A DNA stretch of 64,000 nucleotides from Saccharothrix sp. ST-888 (GTDB lineage: Bacteria > Actinomycetota > Actinomycetes > Streptomycetales > Streptomycetaceae), in NCBI RefSeq assembly GCF_000955975.1, contig NZ_JYJF01000004.1, positions 1 to 64,000 on the forward strand. Reading direction: 5' to 3'. Below, piece by piece: positions 26,012 to 35,458 of this stretch; position 1 is the first letter of the stretch, and every line of letters starts with the position of its first letter. The notes beneath the pieces were generated by a model. It was not told where the DNA came from and did no database searches. It worked only from the letters and a program-made list of their open reading frames with translations. Position numbers and translations under genes: made by a program.

Positions 26012-26435
26012 GTTGGCACTCCTCCAGCCCTGCCGCATCGCCGTCGTCCCGATGTGGCCGATCCGTGTCCGACGGAGGCCGGCAGCGCCAACCTACCGTG
26101 TCGGGTGGTCGGTGTTGCAGGCGGTTCGAAACTTGATCGTTTCTGGCTTGCAGCTGAGCTCGGGCTGGCTTACCCGGCCCGCCCCACACGTCGGCACGTG
26201 TACCTGCGAGGGCCGGCGTCGGCCGCTGGTGCGAACGATCTCCACACGACGGACTGCACCGCCGAGCATCCTGGGCCGGGCTTGATCCGCCCAGTTCCCG
26301 CAGATCTCCATCCTGCAATCGGGCCAGGTCGGGGCCGATCCGCGCGACCACTTCCCGGGACTCGTCCCGCTATGCGGGGCCGCGCTGCCCAGCGAAACGG
26401 ACCTCGGGGTGAAGCGTTCGGCGCAGCCTTCGTGC
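26012..26435. other. Gene-free interval between the split gene and the nth fragment
   Basis: About 420 bases with no supported gene. It should contain the promoter of the leftward split gene. A perfect inverted repeat ACACGT-CGGC-ACGTGT lies near 26185-26200. The frames present are not backed by codon bias or family resemblance. The right edge carries GCAGCCTTCGTGC just before the nth fragment ATG, resembling GCCTTC before the intact nth at 35459. Confidence 0.4.
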
Positions 26436-26948
26436 ATGGCAGAGAGCAAGGTCCGGAAGGCCGCGGCCAAACCGGCGGTGAAGGCGGTGGCGAAGCCGAC
26501 GAAGCCGGAGTCGCATCTCGCGATGGTGCGGCGGGCGCGGAAGATCAACCGCGAGCTGGCGGAGCTGTATCCGTACGCGCACCCCGAGTTGGACTTCGAT
26601 TCGCCCTTCCAACTGCTGGTGGCCACCGTGCTGTCGGCGCAGACCACCGACCTGCGGGTGAACCAGACGACACCGGTGCTGTTCGCGAAGTACCCCACCC
26701 CGGAGGACATGGCGGCGGCCGTCCCGGAGGAGCTGGAGGAGATCATCCGGCCGACCGGGTTCTTCCCGGCGAAGGCCAAGTCGCTGCTCGGTCTCTCCGC
26801 CGCCGTCCGCGACCGCTACGACGGCGAGGTCCCGGGCCGCCTGGAGGACTTGGTCACGCTCCCCGGCGTCGGCCGCAAGACCGCCAACGTCGTCCTGGGC
26901 AACGCCTTCGGTGCGGCAGGGATGACGGTGCTCGCTTCAGCCGCGTAG
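26436..26948 (+). pseudogene. Truncated endonuclease III gene (5' part of nth)
   Basis: A 170-codon frame that matches the first two thirds of the intact nth at 35459 with many substitutions: both start MAES and share KPESHLAMVRRARKINR, LSAQTTDLRVNQTTP and LPGVGRKTANVVLGNA. Homology stops soon after the helix-hairpin-helix and its catalytic Lys; the catalytic Asp and the four Cys of the iron-sulfur cluster are absent, replaced by an unrelated short tail. It cannot be a working glycosylase. It forms the left border of the Wadjet operon, whose right border is the complete nth. The divergence indicates that one of the two copies came in by transfer and not by a recent local duplication. Confidence 0.85.
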
Positions 26949-26960
26949 CCGGGCCTGGGC

Positions 26961-26982
26961 CCTGGGCAGCCGGTTGCCCAGG
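26961..26982. promoter_or_regulatory. Perfect 8-bp hairpin upstream of jetA
   Basis: CCTGGGCA (26961-26968) and TGCCCAGG (26975-26982) pair around a 6-base loop, between the end of the nth fragment and the Wadjet operon. No T-run follows. It could end transcription from the nth fragment or be an operator. Confidence 0.4.
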
Positions 26983-27074
26983 TGGCCACCGTCTCCGGCA
27001 GGAATTGTCCGTGTATGGGCATGGATCTCGCGAACCGCCGCAGTCCGCGCACGAGATCCGGCAGAATCGGGGTC

Positions 27075-28676
27075 GTGACACGCTCCGACGACCCGCACGC
27101 GAACCGACCAATCGGCGCCGCCGCCCGCGGGAACGGTTCGTACCAGCCCTTCGCCCATCTCACGACGGAGCACTCGGCTCTCTACCGCCAGGTCATGGGT
27201 GCGTTCGTCCGAGCCAAACAGGAGTTCACCGTCCACCTCCGGCCGGAGGACGTTCACCTTGGTCTGCCGGCCGACGGCCGGCCGCCGGTGGAGAGTGTGG
27301 CGACGGCGCTGGAGCGGCTCGCCCGGTGGGGAAATCTTCGGGCGGACCCTGACACCGGCCGGGTCACCGCGCTGGAGGATTTTTACCGCTCCCGCTACAT
27401 CTACCAGTTGACCCGGGAGGGTGAGGCCGCCGAGGAGGCACTGGCGGCTTACGACGAGGCGCTGGGAAGGCGCGGCGAACTCCAGGCGGTGGCGCTCGCT
27501 GACATCGCCGTACAGCTGCGGGCGCTGCTCGCGCTGGCTGGGCAGCCCGTGCCGGATCCGGGGGTGGCCCACCTTGCCCTGCTCGCCCTGGTGGACCGCT
27601 TCTCCGGCCTGGCCGAGAACGCGCGGGCGTTCATGAGTTCGCTGCAACGCACGGTCGACCTGCACGATGCCGAGGTCGAGGTGTTCCTCGCCTACAAGCA
27701 GCGGCTGATCGAGTACCTGGAGCGTTTCATCGAGGATCTGGTCACCCGAGGCGCCGAGATCGCGGGGCTGTTGGAGCGCCTGGGGACACCGCACGAGGGC
27801 TCGGCCGGCCCGCTGCTGCGGCTGGCCGCCGCCCGTGAGGCGTCCGACACGGCTCCGGACGCCTCGGCCGAGGCACTGACCGCCGCCGAGCAGCGCTGGT
27901 ACGGGCGGTGGGAGGGGCTGCGGGCGTGGTTCCTCAGCGTGCCGGGCCGCAGTTCCCAGGCGAAGCTGCTGCGCTCGGCGGCCCGCCAGGCGGTCCCGCA
28001 ACTGCTGGGTGTGGTGCAGGCGCTGAACGAGAGAAGGTCCGGTCGGTCGGACCGCTCCGCAGACTTTCGGGAGCTGGCCCGCTGGTTCGCTGAAGCGCCC
28101 GACGACCAGGCCAGGCACCGGTTGTGGCGCTCGGCGTTCGGGTTGTACTCGGCCCGGCACCTGACCATCGACCCGGAGGCACTGGCCGTCCGCGGGGCCG
28201 ACCCGGTGCCCGCCTCGGCCTCGTGGTACGACGCGCCGGGCGTACGGATCAGTCCGCAGCTGCGCCGCACCGGCTCGTACGAGCGGCGTGGCCGGGCACG
28301 GGCCGTCCAGGACCGCGGCGAGGCCAAGGCGTACCTGGCGGAACTGGCCCGCAAGCAGGCCGAGCAGACGGCGGCGGCTAGGGCGCGGCTGGCGACCGAC
28401 GGCGAGGTGCGGCTGAGCGATCTGGGAGAGCTCGACCCGGCGGCCTTCCGGCTGTTCCTGCGACTGCTCGGAGACGCCCTGTCCGCATGGCGGCCCGGTA
28501 CGGACACGGTCGCTGTCACCATCAGCGACGGGACGATGGAGATCAGACTCACCAGGCTGCCGGGCGGCGCTGCCGCGGAGATCCACACCCTCGACGGTGT
28601 ACTGCACGGGCCGGAGCACCTGGTCGAGATCACGGACCTGGCGGCGGACCGCGAGAGCGCCGGGAGCCCGCGATGA
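27075..28676 (+). CDS. jetA: Wadjet component JetA (TIGR02677 family)
   Basis: A 533-residue protein of the TIGR02677 family, the kleisin-like (MksF/MukF-related) subunit of the type I Wadjet condensin. Visible are an N-terminal winged-helix-like part beginning QPFAHLTTEHSALYRQVM, a helical middle and a C-terminal domain. In the system JetA bridges the JetC heads and recruits JetB; the complex extrudes DNA loops and recognises small circles. It is the first gene of four, each overlapping the next by four bases. GTG 27075 was chosen for its distance to the conserved start; in-frame ATGs at 27015 and 27021 are alternatives. Identification rests on operon order as well as sequence. Confidence 0.85.
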   Translation: MTRSDDPHANRPIGAAARGNGSYQPFAHLTTEHSALYRQVMGAFVRAKQEFTVHLRPEDVHLGLPADGRPPVESVATALERLARWGNLRADPDTGRVTALEDFYRSRYIYQLTREGEAAEEALAAYDEALGRRGELQAVALADIAVQLRALLALAGQPVPDPGVAHLALLALVDRFSGLAENARAFMSSLQRTVDLHDAEVEVFLAYKQRLIEYLERFIEDLVTRGAEIAGLLERLGTPHEGSAGPLLRLAAAREASDTAPDASAEALTAAEQRWYGRWEGLRAWFLSVPGRSSQAKLLRSAARQAVPQLLGVVQALNERRSGRSDRSADFRELARWFAEAPDDQARHRLWRSAFGLYSARHLTIDPEALAVRGADPVPASASWYDAPGVRISPQLRRTGSYERRGRARAVQDRGEAKAYLAELARKQAEQTAAARARLATDGEVRLSDLGELDPAAFRLFLRLLGDALSAWRPGTDTVAVTISDGTMEIRLTRLPGGAAAEIHTLDGVLHGPEHLVEITDLAADRESAGSPR

Positions 28677-29971
28677 CCGACAGGACGACGGGCAGGACGG
28701 CTGGCAGCCGCCTGGGCGACGCGCTCGCCGCGCAGCGGGCGGACGAGGTCCGCCGGGCGGCGCGGGCGCTGCTCCGCAGACCCCTGCTGCGTGCGGGCAG
28801 CGACGACTTCCGCCTGGTCCGGCAGCACGCAACCGAATTGCGGACCTGGTTCGACCGCAACACCGGATGGGCGTTGCTGGTGGACTCCGAGGTGGCCCGG
28901 CTGCGCCGCGTTCCCGGTCGGGACACCGACCCGAGCCACCCGGCCCGCGACCAGCGCAGCGGGCTGCCCTTTTCCCGCCGTCGCTACGTGCTGGTGTGCC
29001 TGTGCCTGGCCGTGCTGGAACGCGCCGACCAGCAGATCGCCCTCGGTCGGCTGGCCGAGCAGGTGGTGCTCGCCGCCGCAGACCCGGCCCTGGAGGCGGC
29101 CGGTGTCACGTTCACGCTGGCCGACCGAGAGCAGCGCACCGACTTGGTCGCCGTGGTCCGGCTGTTGCTCACCTGGGGCGTGCTGGCCAAGGTGGCCGGT
29201 GACGAGGACGCCTTCCTCAAGTCCGCCGGCGACGCGCTGTACGACGTGGACCGCCGGGCGCTGGCCGGGCTGCTGATCTCCCGGCGAGGGCCGAGCACCG
29301 TCCGGGCGTCCGGCTTCGAAGAACGACTCGCCGAACTCAACGCCGAGGCGCTGCCGGACAGCGACGAGCTGCGCAACCGCGCGCTGCGGTACACCCTGAC
29401 CAGGCGGCTGCTGGACGATCCCGTGCTCTACCTGGACGAGCTGTCGGAGGCCGAGACCGCGTATCTCACCTCACAGCGAGGTGCGTTGACCCGTCGCATC
29501 GGCGAACTCACCGGCCTGGTGGCGGAGGTGCGGGCCGAGGGTCTGGCGATGGTCGACCCGGACGACGACCTGACCGACCTGCGGATGCCCGAGCAGGGCA
29601 CCGAGGGCCATGCGGCGCTGCTGGTCGCCGAGTACCTGGCGGGCAAGGGCGCTACCGTCCCGCTGACCGAACTGCACCGCCAGGTCGCCGGCTGGGCCCT
29701 CGACCACGCGGGCTTCTGGCGGCGCAGTGCCACCGTCCCCGGCGCCGAGGTGGAGCTGACCGAGCAGGCCGTGGAGCGGCTGACGGCGCTCGGCCTGCTG
29801 GAGCGTGTGACGGTCGCGGACGGTGCCCCGGCGGTCCGGCCCCGCCCGGCGCTGGACCGCTACCGGGTCGGCGAGACCATCCTGCTGGAGCCCGGCGGCC
29901 GTGCCCCGAAGAAGAGCGCAGCGCAGCGGACGAAGAGTACGGCGAACCACCGGAAGGCCAAGACCAGATGA
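28673..29971 (+). CDS. jetB: Wadjet component JetB (TIGR02678 family)
   Basis: A 432-residue protein of the TIGR02678 family, the KITE-type (MksE/MukE-related) winged-helix subunit of Wadjet. Conserved-looking blocks are FRLVRQHATELRTWFDRNTGW near the N-terminus, GLPFSRRRYVLVCLCLAVLE and a C-terminal winged-helix-like stretch with FWRRS. It ends in a basic Lys/Arg tail that may touch DNA. It binds JetA and sits on the JetC heads in the known complex. ATGA overlaps join it to jetA and jetC, as expected for fixed subunit ratios. Confidence 0.85.
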   Translation: MTDRTTGRTAGSRLGDALAAQRADEVRRAARALLRRPLLRAGSDDFRLVRQHATELRTWFDRNTGWALLVDSEVARLRRVPGRDTDPSHPARDQRSGLPFSRRRYVLVCLCLAVLERADQQIALGRLAEQVVLAAADPALEAAGVTFTLADREQRTDLVAVVRLLLTWGVLAKVAGDEDAFLKSAGDALYDVDRRALAGLLISRRGPSTVRASGFEERLAELNAEALPDSDELRNRALRYTLTRRLLDDPVLYLDELSEAETAYLTSQRGALTRRIGELTGLVAEVRAEGLAMVDPDDDLTDLRMPEQGTEGHAALLVAEYLAGKGATVPLTELHRQVAGWALDHAGFWRRSATVPGAEVELTEQAVERLTALGLLERVTVADGAPAVRPRPALDRYRVGETILLEPGGRAPKKSAAQRTKSTANHRKAKTR

Positions 29972-32900
29972 GCACCAACGTCTCCACACCGTTGCCCGTG
30001 CCGGGCCGCACCCGCTGGCAGCCACTCCGCACCGGCCTGGTCGACCTCTTCTACTACGACGTCGAGGAGTTCCACTTCCGCGACGGCCGTCTGCTGCTGC
30101 GTGGCAACAACGGCACCGGCAAGTCCAAGGTGCTCGCCCTCACCCTGCCCTTCCTGCTGGACGGCGACCTCTCCCCGCACCGGGTCGAGCCGGACGCCGA
30201 CCCCAAGAAGCGGATGGAGTGGAACCTGCTGCTCGGCGGCGAGCACCCGCACCCCGAGCGCCTCGGCTACACCTGGATCGAGTTCGGCCGACTCGACGAG
30301 GACGGTACCGCCCGCTACACCACCCTCGGCTGCGGGCTCAAGGCGGTGGCCGGCCGGGGCATCGCACGGCACTGGTACTTCGTCACCGACCGGCGCGTCG
30401 GCGCGGACCCTGGCGACGGCGGCCTCGGGCTGCTCGACTCCACCGGCGCAGCGATCGGCCGCGACCGGTTGACCGAGGCGATGGACGGGCGCGGCCTGGT
30501 GTACGACTCCGCCCGGACCTACCGGCGCGCGGTGGACGAGGCGCTGTTCGGTCTCGGTGAGCAGCGTTACGCGGCCCTGGTGGACCTGCTGGTGCAGCTG
30601 CGCCAGCCGCAGCTGTCCAAGCGGCCGAGCGAGAAGGCCCTTTCCCAGGCGCTCACCGAGTCGCTGCCGCCGATGGACCAGGCTGTGGTCGCCGACGTCG
30701 CCGAGGCGTTCCGCTCGCTGGACGAGGAGAAGGAGCAGCTGGCGGTGATGGTCGCGGCCGAACGCGCCGCCACCGCCTTCCTCCAGCACTACCGCCGCTA
30801 CGCCCAGGTGGCCGCCCGGCGCAAGGCCCGCGCGCCGCGAGCCCAGCACTCCCGGTACGAGTCGCTGCGTGCCGAACTGAACACCGCCGAGGTGGACTTC
30901 GAGGCTGCTGGCACCGCCCTGGAGGACGCCGAGGCCCGGTTGGAGGAACTGGACCGCAGTCGCACTGGTCTGCGGGCCAGAGACGAGGCGCTGCGGGCCG
31001 GCCCCGAGATGCGCAGTGCCCGCGAGCTGGAGCAGGCGGCCGAGCTGGCTGAGCGCACCGCGCGGGACGCCGAGCGCGCGGAGGCTGACCGCACCCGGGC
31101 CGACGGCGAGTTGGCCCGGTACGCGGCCCGGCTGGGCGCCGCACGTTCGCGGGCCGATGCGGCCGGGCGGGCGCAGCAGACCGGGCTGACCCGGGCCGGC
31201 GAGGCAGCGACGAAGGCCCGGTTGGAGCGGCAGCACCACGACCTGATCGCGGACCCGCTCGCCGCCGGGGACACCCTGGAGGCCGCCGGGCAGGCCGCCG
31301 ACGAGATCACCGACCGCCGGCTGCGCTCCGTCGCCCTGGTCGAGGGGCAGCTGGCCTCCGCCCAGGAAGCCACTCGGACGCTTGACCGGGCCCGCAGGCG
31401 GCTGGAAGACGCGGACGCCGAGCTGGCCCGCCGGGCGGACCTTGGGGCCGAGGCCGTGGAGAGCGCGGTTCAGGCCGGCGAGGACCATCTCGCCAGGGCC
31501 CGCGCCCATTTCGCGTCCTGCACGCTGCTGCGCCCGGACGACCCGGAAGGCATGCTGGACGAACTCGCCCAGTGGGTCGAGACTCTGGACGGGCCCGATC
31601 CGGCCAGGATCGCAGCCCAGCAGACCGCCGCCACCACCGGCAGCGAACTCGCCCGCCGCCGGGCCGCCCTCGCACTCGGGCGTACCGAGACCCGGCAAGG
31701 GATCGACAAGCTCCAGGCCGAGCTGGCCGAGCTGCGCTCCGGTGCCCGACGCGGGCCCAAGCCGCCGTACACCCGCTCAGCAGGGGACCGTCGGGACAGG
31801 CCCGGTGCCCCGCTCTGGCGCTTGGTGGACTTCACCGACGACTCCGGTCTGACGGACAGCGCGCGGGCCGGTCTGGAAGCGGCCCTGGAGGCGTCCGGGC
31901 TGCTCGACGCATGGGTCGGCCCCGACGGAACGGTCGCCTCCGCCGACACCGGGGACACCCTGCTGACCGCCGGCGCACCCGTGGACGGGCCGTCGCTCGC
32001 TGCCGTCCTGCACCCCGCCGTCGACCGGGAGGACTCCGCGGCTTCATTCGTACCGGACGAAGCGGTGTCCCGGCTGTTGGCCGGAATCGGCCTGCTCGGC
32101 CCGGTCGAGGAGCTTCCGCACAGCGGGAGCTGGATTGCTTCCGACGGCCGTTTCCGGCTCGGCGTGCTCACCGGAGCCTGGTCCAAGCCCGCCGCTGAGT
32201 ACCTTGGGGAGGGCGCCCGCGAGCAGGCCCGGCGCGCCAGGATCGCCGCCGTGGAAGCCGAACTCGCCGAATATGCGGCTCAGCTGGGTGCCCTGGCAGA
32301 CCAGGACGAGGCTCTGGAGGCCGACGAGCACCGGCTCGCCGCCGAGCAGGCCGGGCTGCCGGACGACTCCGCCCTGCGCGCCGCCCACGCCGCGTCGACG
32401 GCAGCCCGCGTCGAATACGCCCGGACCGTCGAACGGCGTCAGGCAGCCGATCAGGAAGCCGCGGACGCTTCCGCCGAGGTGGACCAGGTCGTCGGCGAAC
32501 TGCACAGCCTCGCCGACGAACTCGTTCTCCCCGTCACCGGTGGGGAGCTGCGCGAGGCGCGCGAGGCCGTGAGCGCCTACCGGGAAGCCCTTGCCGCGCT
32601 CTGGCCCGCCGTCCGCGAGGCGCGCGCCGCGCGGTCCGCGCTGGCGGTCGAGGAGGCCGACCACGAACGGGCCGCCGAGCACGGCGCGGAGCTGGCCGAG
32701 CGTTCCCGCGCGGCGGCCCGGGAATCCGTCGCCGCCGGCGAGCGCCACCAGACGCTCCAGGCCACCGTCGGCACGGCCGTCGCCGAACTGCAGCGCCAAC
32801 TCGCCGCCGTGGTGGTGACCCTGCGGGACATCGACGAGCGCGAGCGGGCCACCCGCCGCGAGCAGAACACGGCCACCGGCCGCCAGGCCGCTGCCGACGC

Positions 32901-34098
32901 CCTGCGCACCCGGGTACGTGCCGAGATCGAGGACACCGCCGGTACCCGTGCCGAGGCCATCGACGCGCTGCGCCGCTTCGCGGCCACCGGTCTGCTCGGC
33001 GTCGCCCTGCCCGACCTCGACCACCCCGGGGACTCCTGGGCCCCCGAACCCGCCGTCCGCCTCGCCCGCGCCGTCGAACGCGAGCTGGAGTCCGTCGACG
33101 ACTCCGACCCGGCCTGGGAACGGGTCCAGCGCCGGATCACCGAGGAGCTCAAGGACCTCTCCGACGCCCTCTCCCGGCACGGCCACACGGCAGCGGCCCG
33201 AATGCTGGAGGACGGCCTGGTGGTCGACATCCTCTTCCAGGGCCGCGAACGCTCCGTCCCCGAGCTGGCCGGCGCCCTCGCTGCCGAAGTCGCCGACCGG
33301 CAACGGCTGCTCTCCGCCCGCGAGCAGGAGATCCTGGAGAACCACCTGGTCACCGAGGTCGCGGGAACCCTCCAGGAACTGGTCGGTGCCGCCGAGCACC
33401 AGGTCCTCCGGATGAACGCGGAGCTGAAGGACCGCCCGACCAGCACCGGCATGCTGCTACGCCTGGTCTGGCGACCGGCCCGCAACGCCCCCGGTGGCCT
33501 GGCCGCAGCCCGCGACCGCCTGCTGCGCCAGTCGTCCGACGCCTGGACCGCCTCCGATCGGACGGCCCTCGGCGAGTTCCTCCAGGCCCAGATCGACCGG
33601 GCCCGCACCGACAATCCCGCCGGCACGTGGCTGGAGCACCTCACCACCGCGTTGGACTACCGCTCGTGGCACGAGTTCGGCATCGAGCGGCACCAGCACG
33701 GGAAGTGGCAGCCCGCCACCGGGCCGGCCTCGGGCGGCGAACGCGTCCTGGCCGTCTCGTTGCCGCTGTTCGCCGCCGCGTCCTCGCACTACGCCTCGGC
33801 CGGCAGCCCGCACGCCCCGCGCCTGGTCACCCTGGACGAGGCCTTCGCGGGCGTCGACGACGACTCCCGGGCCAAGTCCCTGGGTCTGCTCGCCGCCTTC
33901 GACCTGGACGTGGTGATGACCTCCGAACGCGAGTGGGGCTGCTACCCGCAGGTCCCGGGCCTGGCGATCGCGCAGCTCTCCCGGGTGGACGAGATCGCCG
34001 CCGTCCTGGTGACCCGCTGGGAGTGGGACGGCCGCCAGCGCACACGTACACCCGATCCGGTCGTTCCGGCCCAGCGCCGGGATGGTCCGGGCGAGTGA
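29968..34098 (+). CDS. jetC: Wadjet component JetC, SMC/MukB-like ATPase (TIGR02680)
   Basis: A 1376-residue SMC-like ATPase. Walker A is GNNGTGKS (residues 46-53, Lys52). Two long Glu/Ala/Arg-rich coiled-coil regions (about 270-480 and 740-1010) flank a hinge-like middle. The ABC signature SGGER begins at Ser1255 and Walker B is TLDEAF (Asp1290, Glu1291). Length and layout match the MksB/JetC motor that uses ATP to extrude DNA loops and so measures whether a circle is small. It is the largest gene of the window. Coupled by overlaps to jetB and jetD. No frameshift or missing motif was seen, so the motor looks functional. Confidence 0.93.
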   Translation: MSTNVSTPLPVPGRTRWQPLRTGLVDLFYYDVEEFHFRDGRLLLRGNNGTGKSKVLALTLPFLLDGDLSPHRVEPDADPKKRMEWNLLLGGEHPHPERLGYTWIEFGRLDEDGTARYTTLGCGLKAVAGRGIARHWYFVTDRRVGADPGDGGLGLLDSTGAAIGRDRLTEAMDGRGLVYDSARTYRRAVDEALFGLGEQRYAALVDLLVQLRQPQLSKRPSEKALSQALTESLPPMDQAVVADVAEAFRSLDEEKEQLAVMVAAERAATAFLQHYRRYAQVAARRKARAPRAQHSRYESLRAELNTAEVDFEAAGTALEDAEARLEELDRSRTGLRARDEALRAGPEMRSARELEQAAELAERTARDAERAEADRTRADGELARYAARLGAARSRADAAGRAQQTGLTRAGEAATKARLERQHHDLIADPLAAGDTLEAAGQAADEITDRRLRSVALVEGQLASAQEATRTLDRARRRLEDADAELARRADLGAEAVESAVQAGEDHLARARAHFASCTLLRPDDPEGMLDELAQWVETLDGPDPARIAAQQTAATTGSELARRRAALALGRTETRQGIDKLQAELAELRSGARRGPKPPYTRSAGDRRDRPGAPLWRLVDFTDDSGLTDSARAGLEAALEASGLLDAWVGPDGTVASADTGDTLLTAGAPVDGPSLAAVLHPAVDREDSAASFVPDEAVSRLLAGIGLLGPVEELPHSGSWIASDGRFRLGVLTGAWSKPAAEYLGEGAREQARRARIAAVEAELAEYAAQLGALADQDEALEADEHRLAAEQAGLPDDSALRAAHAASTAARVEYARTVERRQAADQEAADASAEVDQVVGELHSLADELVLPVTGGELREAREAVSAYREALAALWPAVREARAARSALAVEEADHERAAEHGAELAERSRAAARESVAAGERHQTLQATVGTAVAELQRQLAAVVVTLRDIDERERATRREQNTATGRQAAADALRTRVRAEIEDTAGTRAEAIDALRRFAATGLLGVALPDLDHPGDSWAPEPAVRLARAVERELESVDDSDPAWERVQRRITEELKDLSDALSRHGHTAAARMLEDGLVVDILFQGRERSVPELAGALAAEVADRQRLLSAREQEILENHLVTEVAGTLQELVGAAEHQVLRMNAELKDRPTSTGMLLRLVWRPARNAPGGLAAARDRLLRQSSDAWTASDRTALGEFLQAQIDRARTDNPAGTWLEHLTTALDYRSWHEFGIERHQHGKWQPATGPASGGERVLAVSLPLFAAASSHYASAGSPHAPRLVTLDEAFAGVDDDSRAKSLGLLAAFDLDVVMTSEREWGCYPQVPGLAIAQLSRVDEIAAVLVTRWEWDGRQRTRTPDPVVPAQRRDGPGE

Positions 34099-35345
34099 CC
34101 GCCGACCTGCCGCGTCTACGCCGCCTGCTCGGCACGCCCGAGACGGCCTGGCTGGTCGACCGGGTCCGTCGACGCCTCGAAGCCGGGCAGCCGCTGGACA
34201 CCACGCTCACCCGCAGTGGCGCCGACGACGCCGAACGCGCCGCCGTCGCCCGTCTCCTGGGACGCGCTCCCAGGCCCGGACGGTCGTTGTCGGTGCCGCT
34301 GCCGGCCGTGGACGGGATACTCCGGGCCAGTGGTGCCTGCTCGGACGGACTCGCCGCCGCCGTCGTCGCCCTCACCGGGCCCGTGACCTCGCGTCGGGGG
34401 GCCGCCGAGGAGCTGAGCCGAGCCTGGGACCACGCCTTCGCCGCCCTGGCGGATGCGGTCGCCGCCCGGCCCGAGCTGGCCGACTGGTACCGGGAGCTAC
34501 ACGCCACCGGCCTGGTCCGCCGCCTCGCCCGCACCCCGGAGGAGGCCGCACCGCTCCTCACCGCGCTCGCCCGGATCCTCCCCCGACTGCCGCTGTCACC
34601 CCCGCAGTCGCTGAGCACCTTCGCCGCCAGGACCATCGGTGACGCCCACGCCCTCGACCACGGGCCGCTCGCCACCCTCACCCTCGACGCCGTCCGCGCC
34701 CTCACCGGGGCGCTGGCCGGGCCCGGTGCCGGTCGGCGCCGCGACACCTGGGCCGCTGCCGGGCTCCTCCTGGACGAGCTCTCCTCCCAGGCTCTTGTGC
34801 TCAATCTGCCCGGTGGCGATCACACCGCCACCGGCCGCGCGCTGACCGCTCTGGCCGCCGCCGGCCAGCCCGCCGTGCTGACCCTCCGCCAGCTCCTCGG
34901 GGACGCTCCGCAACCGCCTCGCGGCGGGGTGGCGTACGTTTGCGAGAACCCCGCCGTCATGCTCGCCGCCGCCAACCTGCTGGGCGCCCGCTGCCCGCCC
35001 CTGGTCTGCCTCCAGGGCCAGCCCAGCACGGCTGCCCTGCACCTGCTCCGCCTCTACGCTGACGCCGACTGGACCTTGCGGTACCACGGCGACTTCGACT
35101 GGGGCGGCGTCCGTATCGCCACACGCCTCCTGGCCCACGTGCCGTGGACTCCGTGGCGGTACACCGCCGACGACTACCGGGCGGCCCTCACCGCCCACCC
35201 GCACACCGGGCCCCTGGCAGGCAGCGCTGCCGAGACCCCGTGGGACCCCGCTCTCGCGGCCGAACTCAGTCGGGCCGGCCGCCGGATCGAGGAGGAACTG
35301 GTGCTCGCCGCCCTCCTCGGCGACTTGGCGGACCTCGCGCCCTGA
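34095..35345 (+). CDS. jetD: Wadjet component JetD, Toprim-like nuclease (TIGR02679)
   Basis: A 416-residue protein of the TIGR02679 family, the nuclease that cuts plasmid-sized circles captured by JetABC. The C-terminal domain shows the Toprim acid residues: Glu284 in VCENPAVM and Asp333/Asp335 in GDFDWGG. The N-terminal part is a helical arm that binds DNA in the known system. GTG 34095 overlaps the jetC stop. All motifs needed for cleavage are present, so the operon appears complete. The gene ends 113 bases before the intact nth. Confidence 0.9.
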   Translation: MTADLPRLRRLLGTPETAWLVDRVRRRLEAGQPLDTTLTRSGADDAERAAVARLLGRAPRPGRSLSVPLPAVDGILRASGACSDGLAAAVVALTGPVTSRRGAAEELSRAWDHAFAALADAVAARPELADWYRELHATGLVRRLARTPEEAAPLLTALARILPRLPLSPPQSLSTFAARTIGDAHALDHGPLATLTLDAVRALTGALAGPGAGRRRDTWAAAGLLLDELSSQALVLNLPGGDHTATGRALTALAAAGQPAVLTLRQLLGDAPQPPRGGVAYVCENPAVMLAAANLLGARCPPLVCLQGQPSTAALHLLRLYADADWTLRYHGDFDWGGVRIATRLLAHVPWTPWRYTADDYRAALTAHPHTGPLAGSAAETPWDPALAAELSRAGRRIEEELVLAALLGDLADLAP

Positions 35346-35458
35346 AGGCGACCGGCCCAGGCATGGCCGACCGTGGTGCGAGCGCCGACGATGCCGTCAT
35401 CCGGCCCGACCCCGGAGATCTCCCGTAGAGCTGCGGGCATCCGGCGTAACCTGCCTTC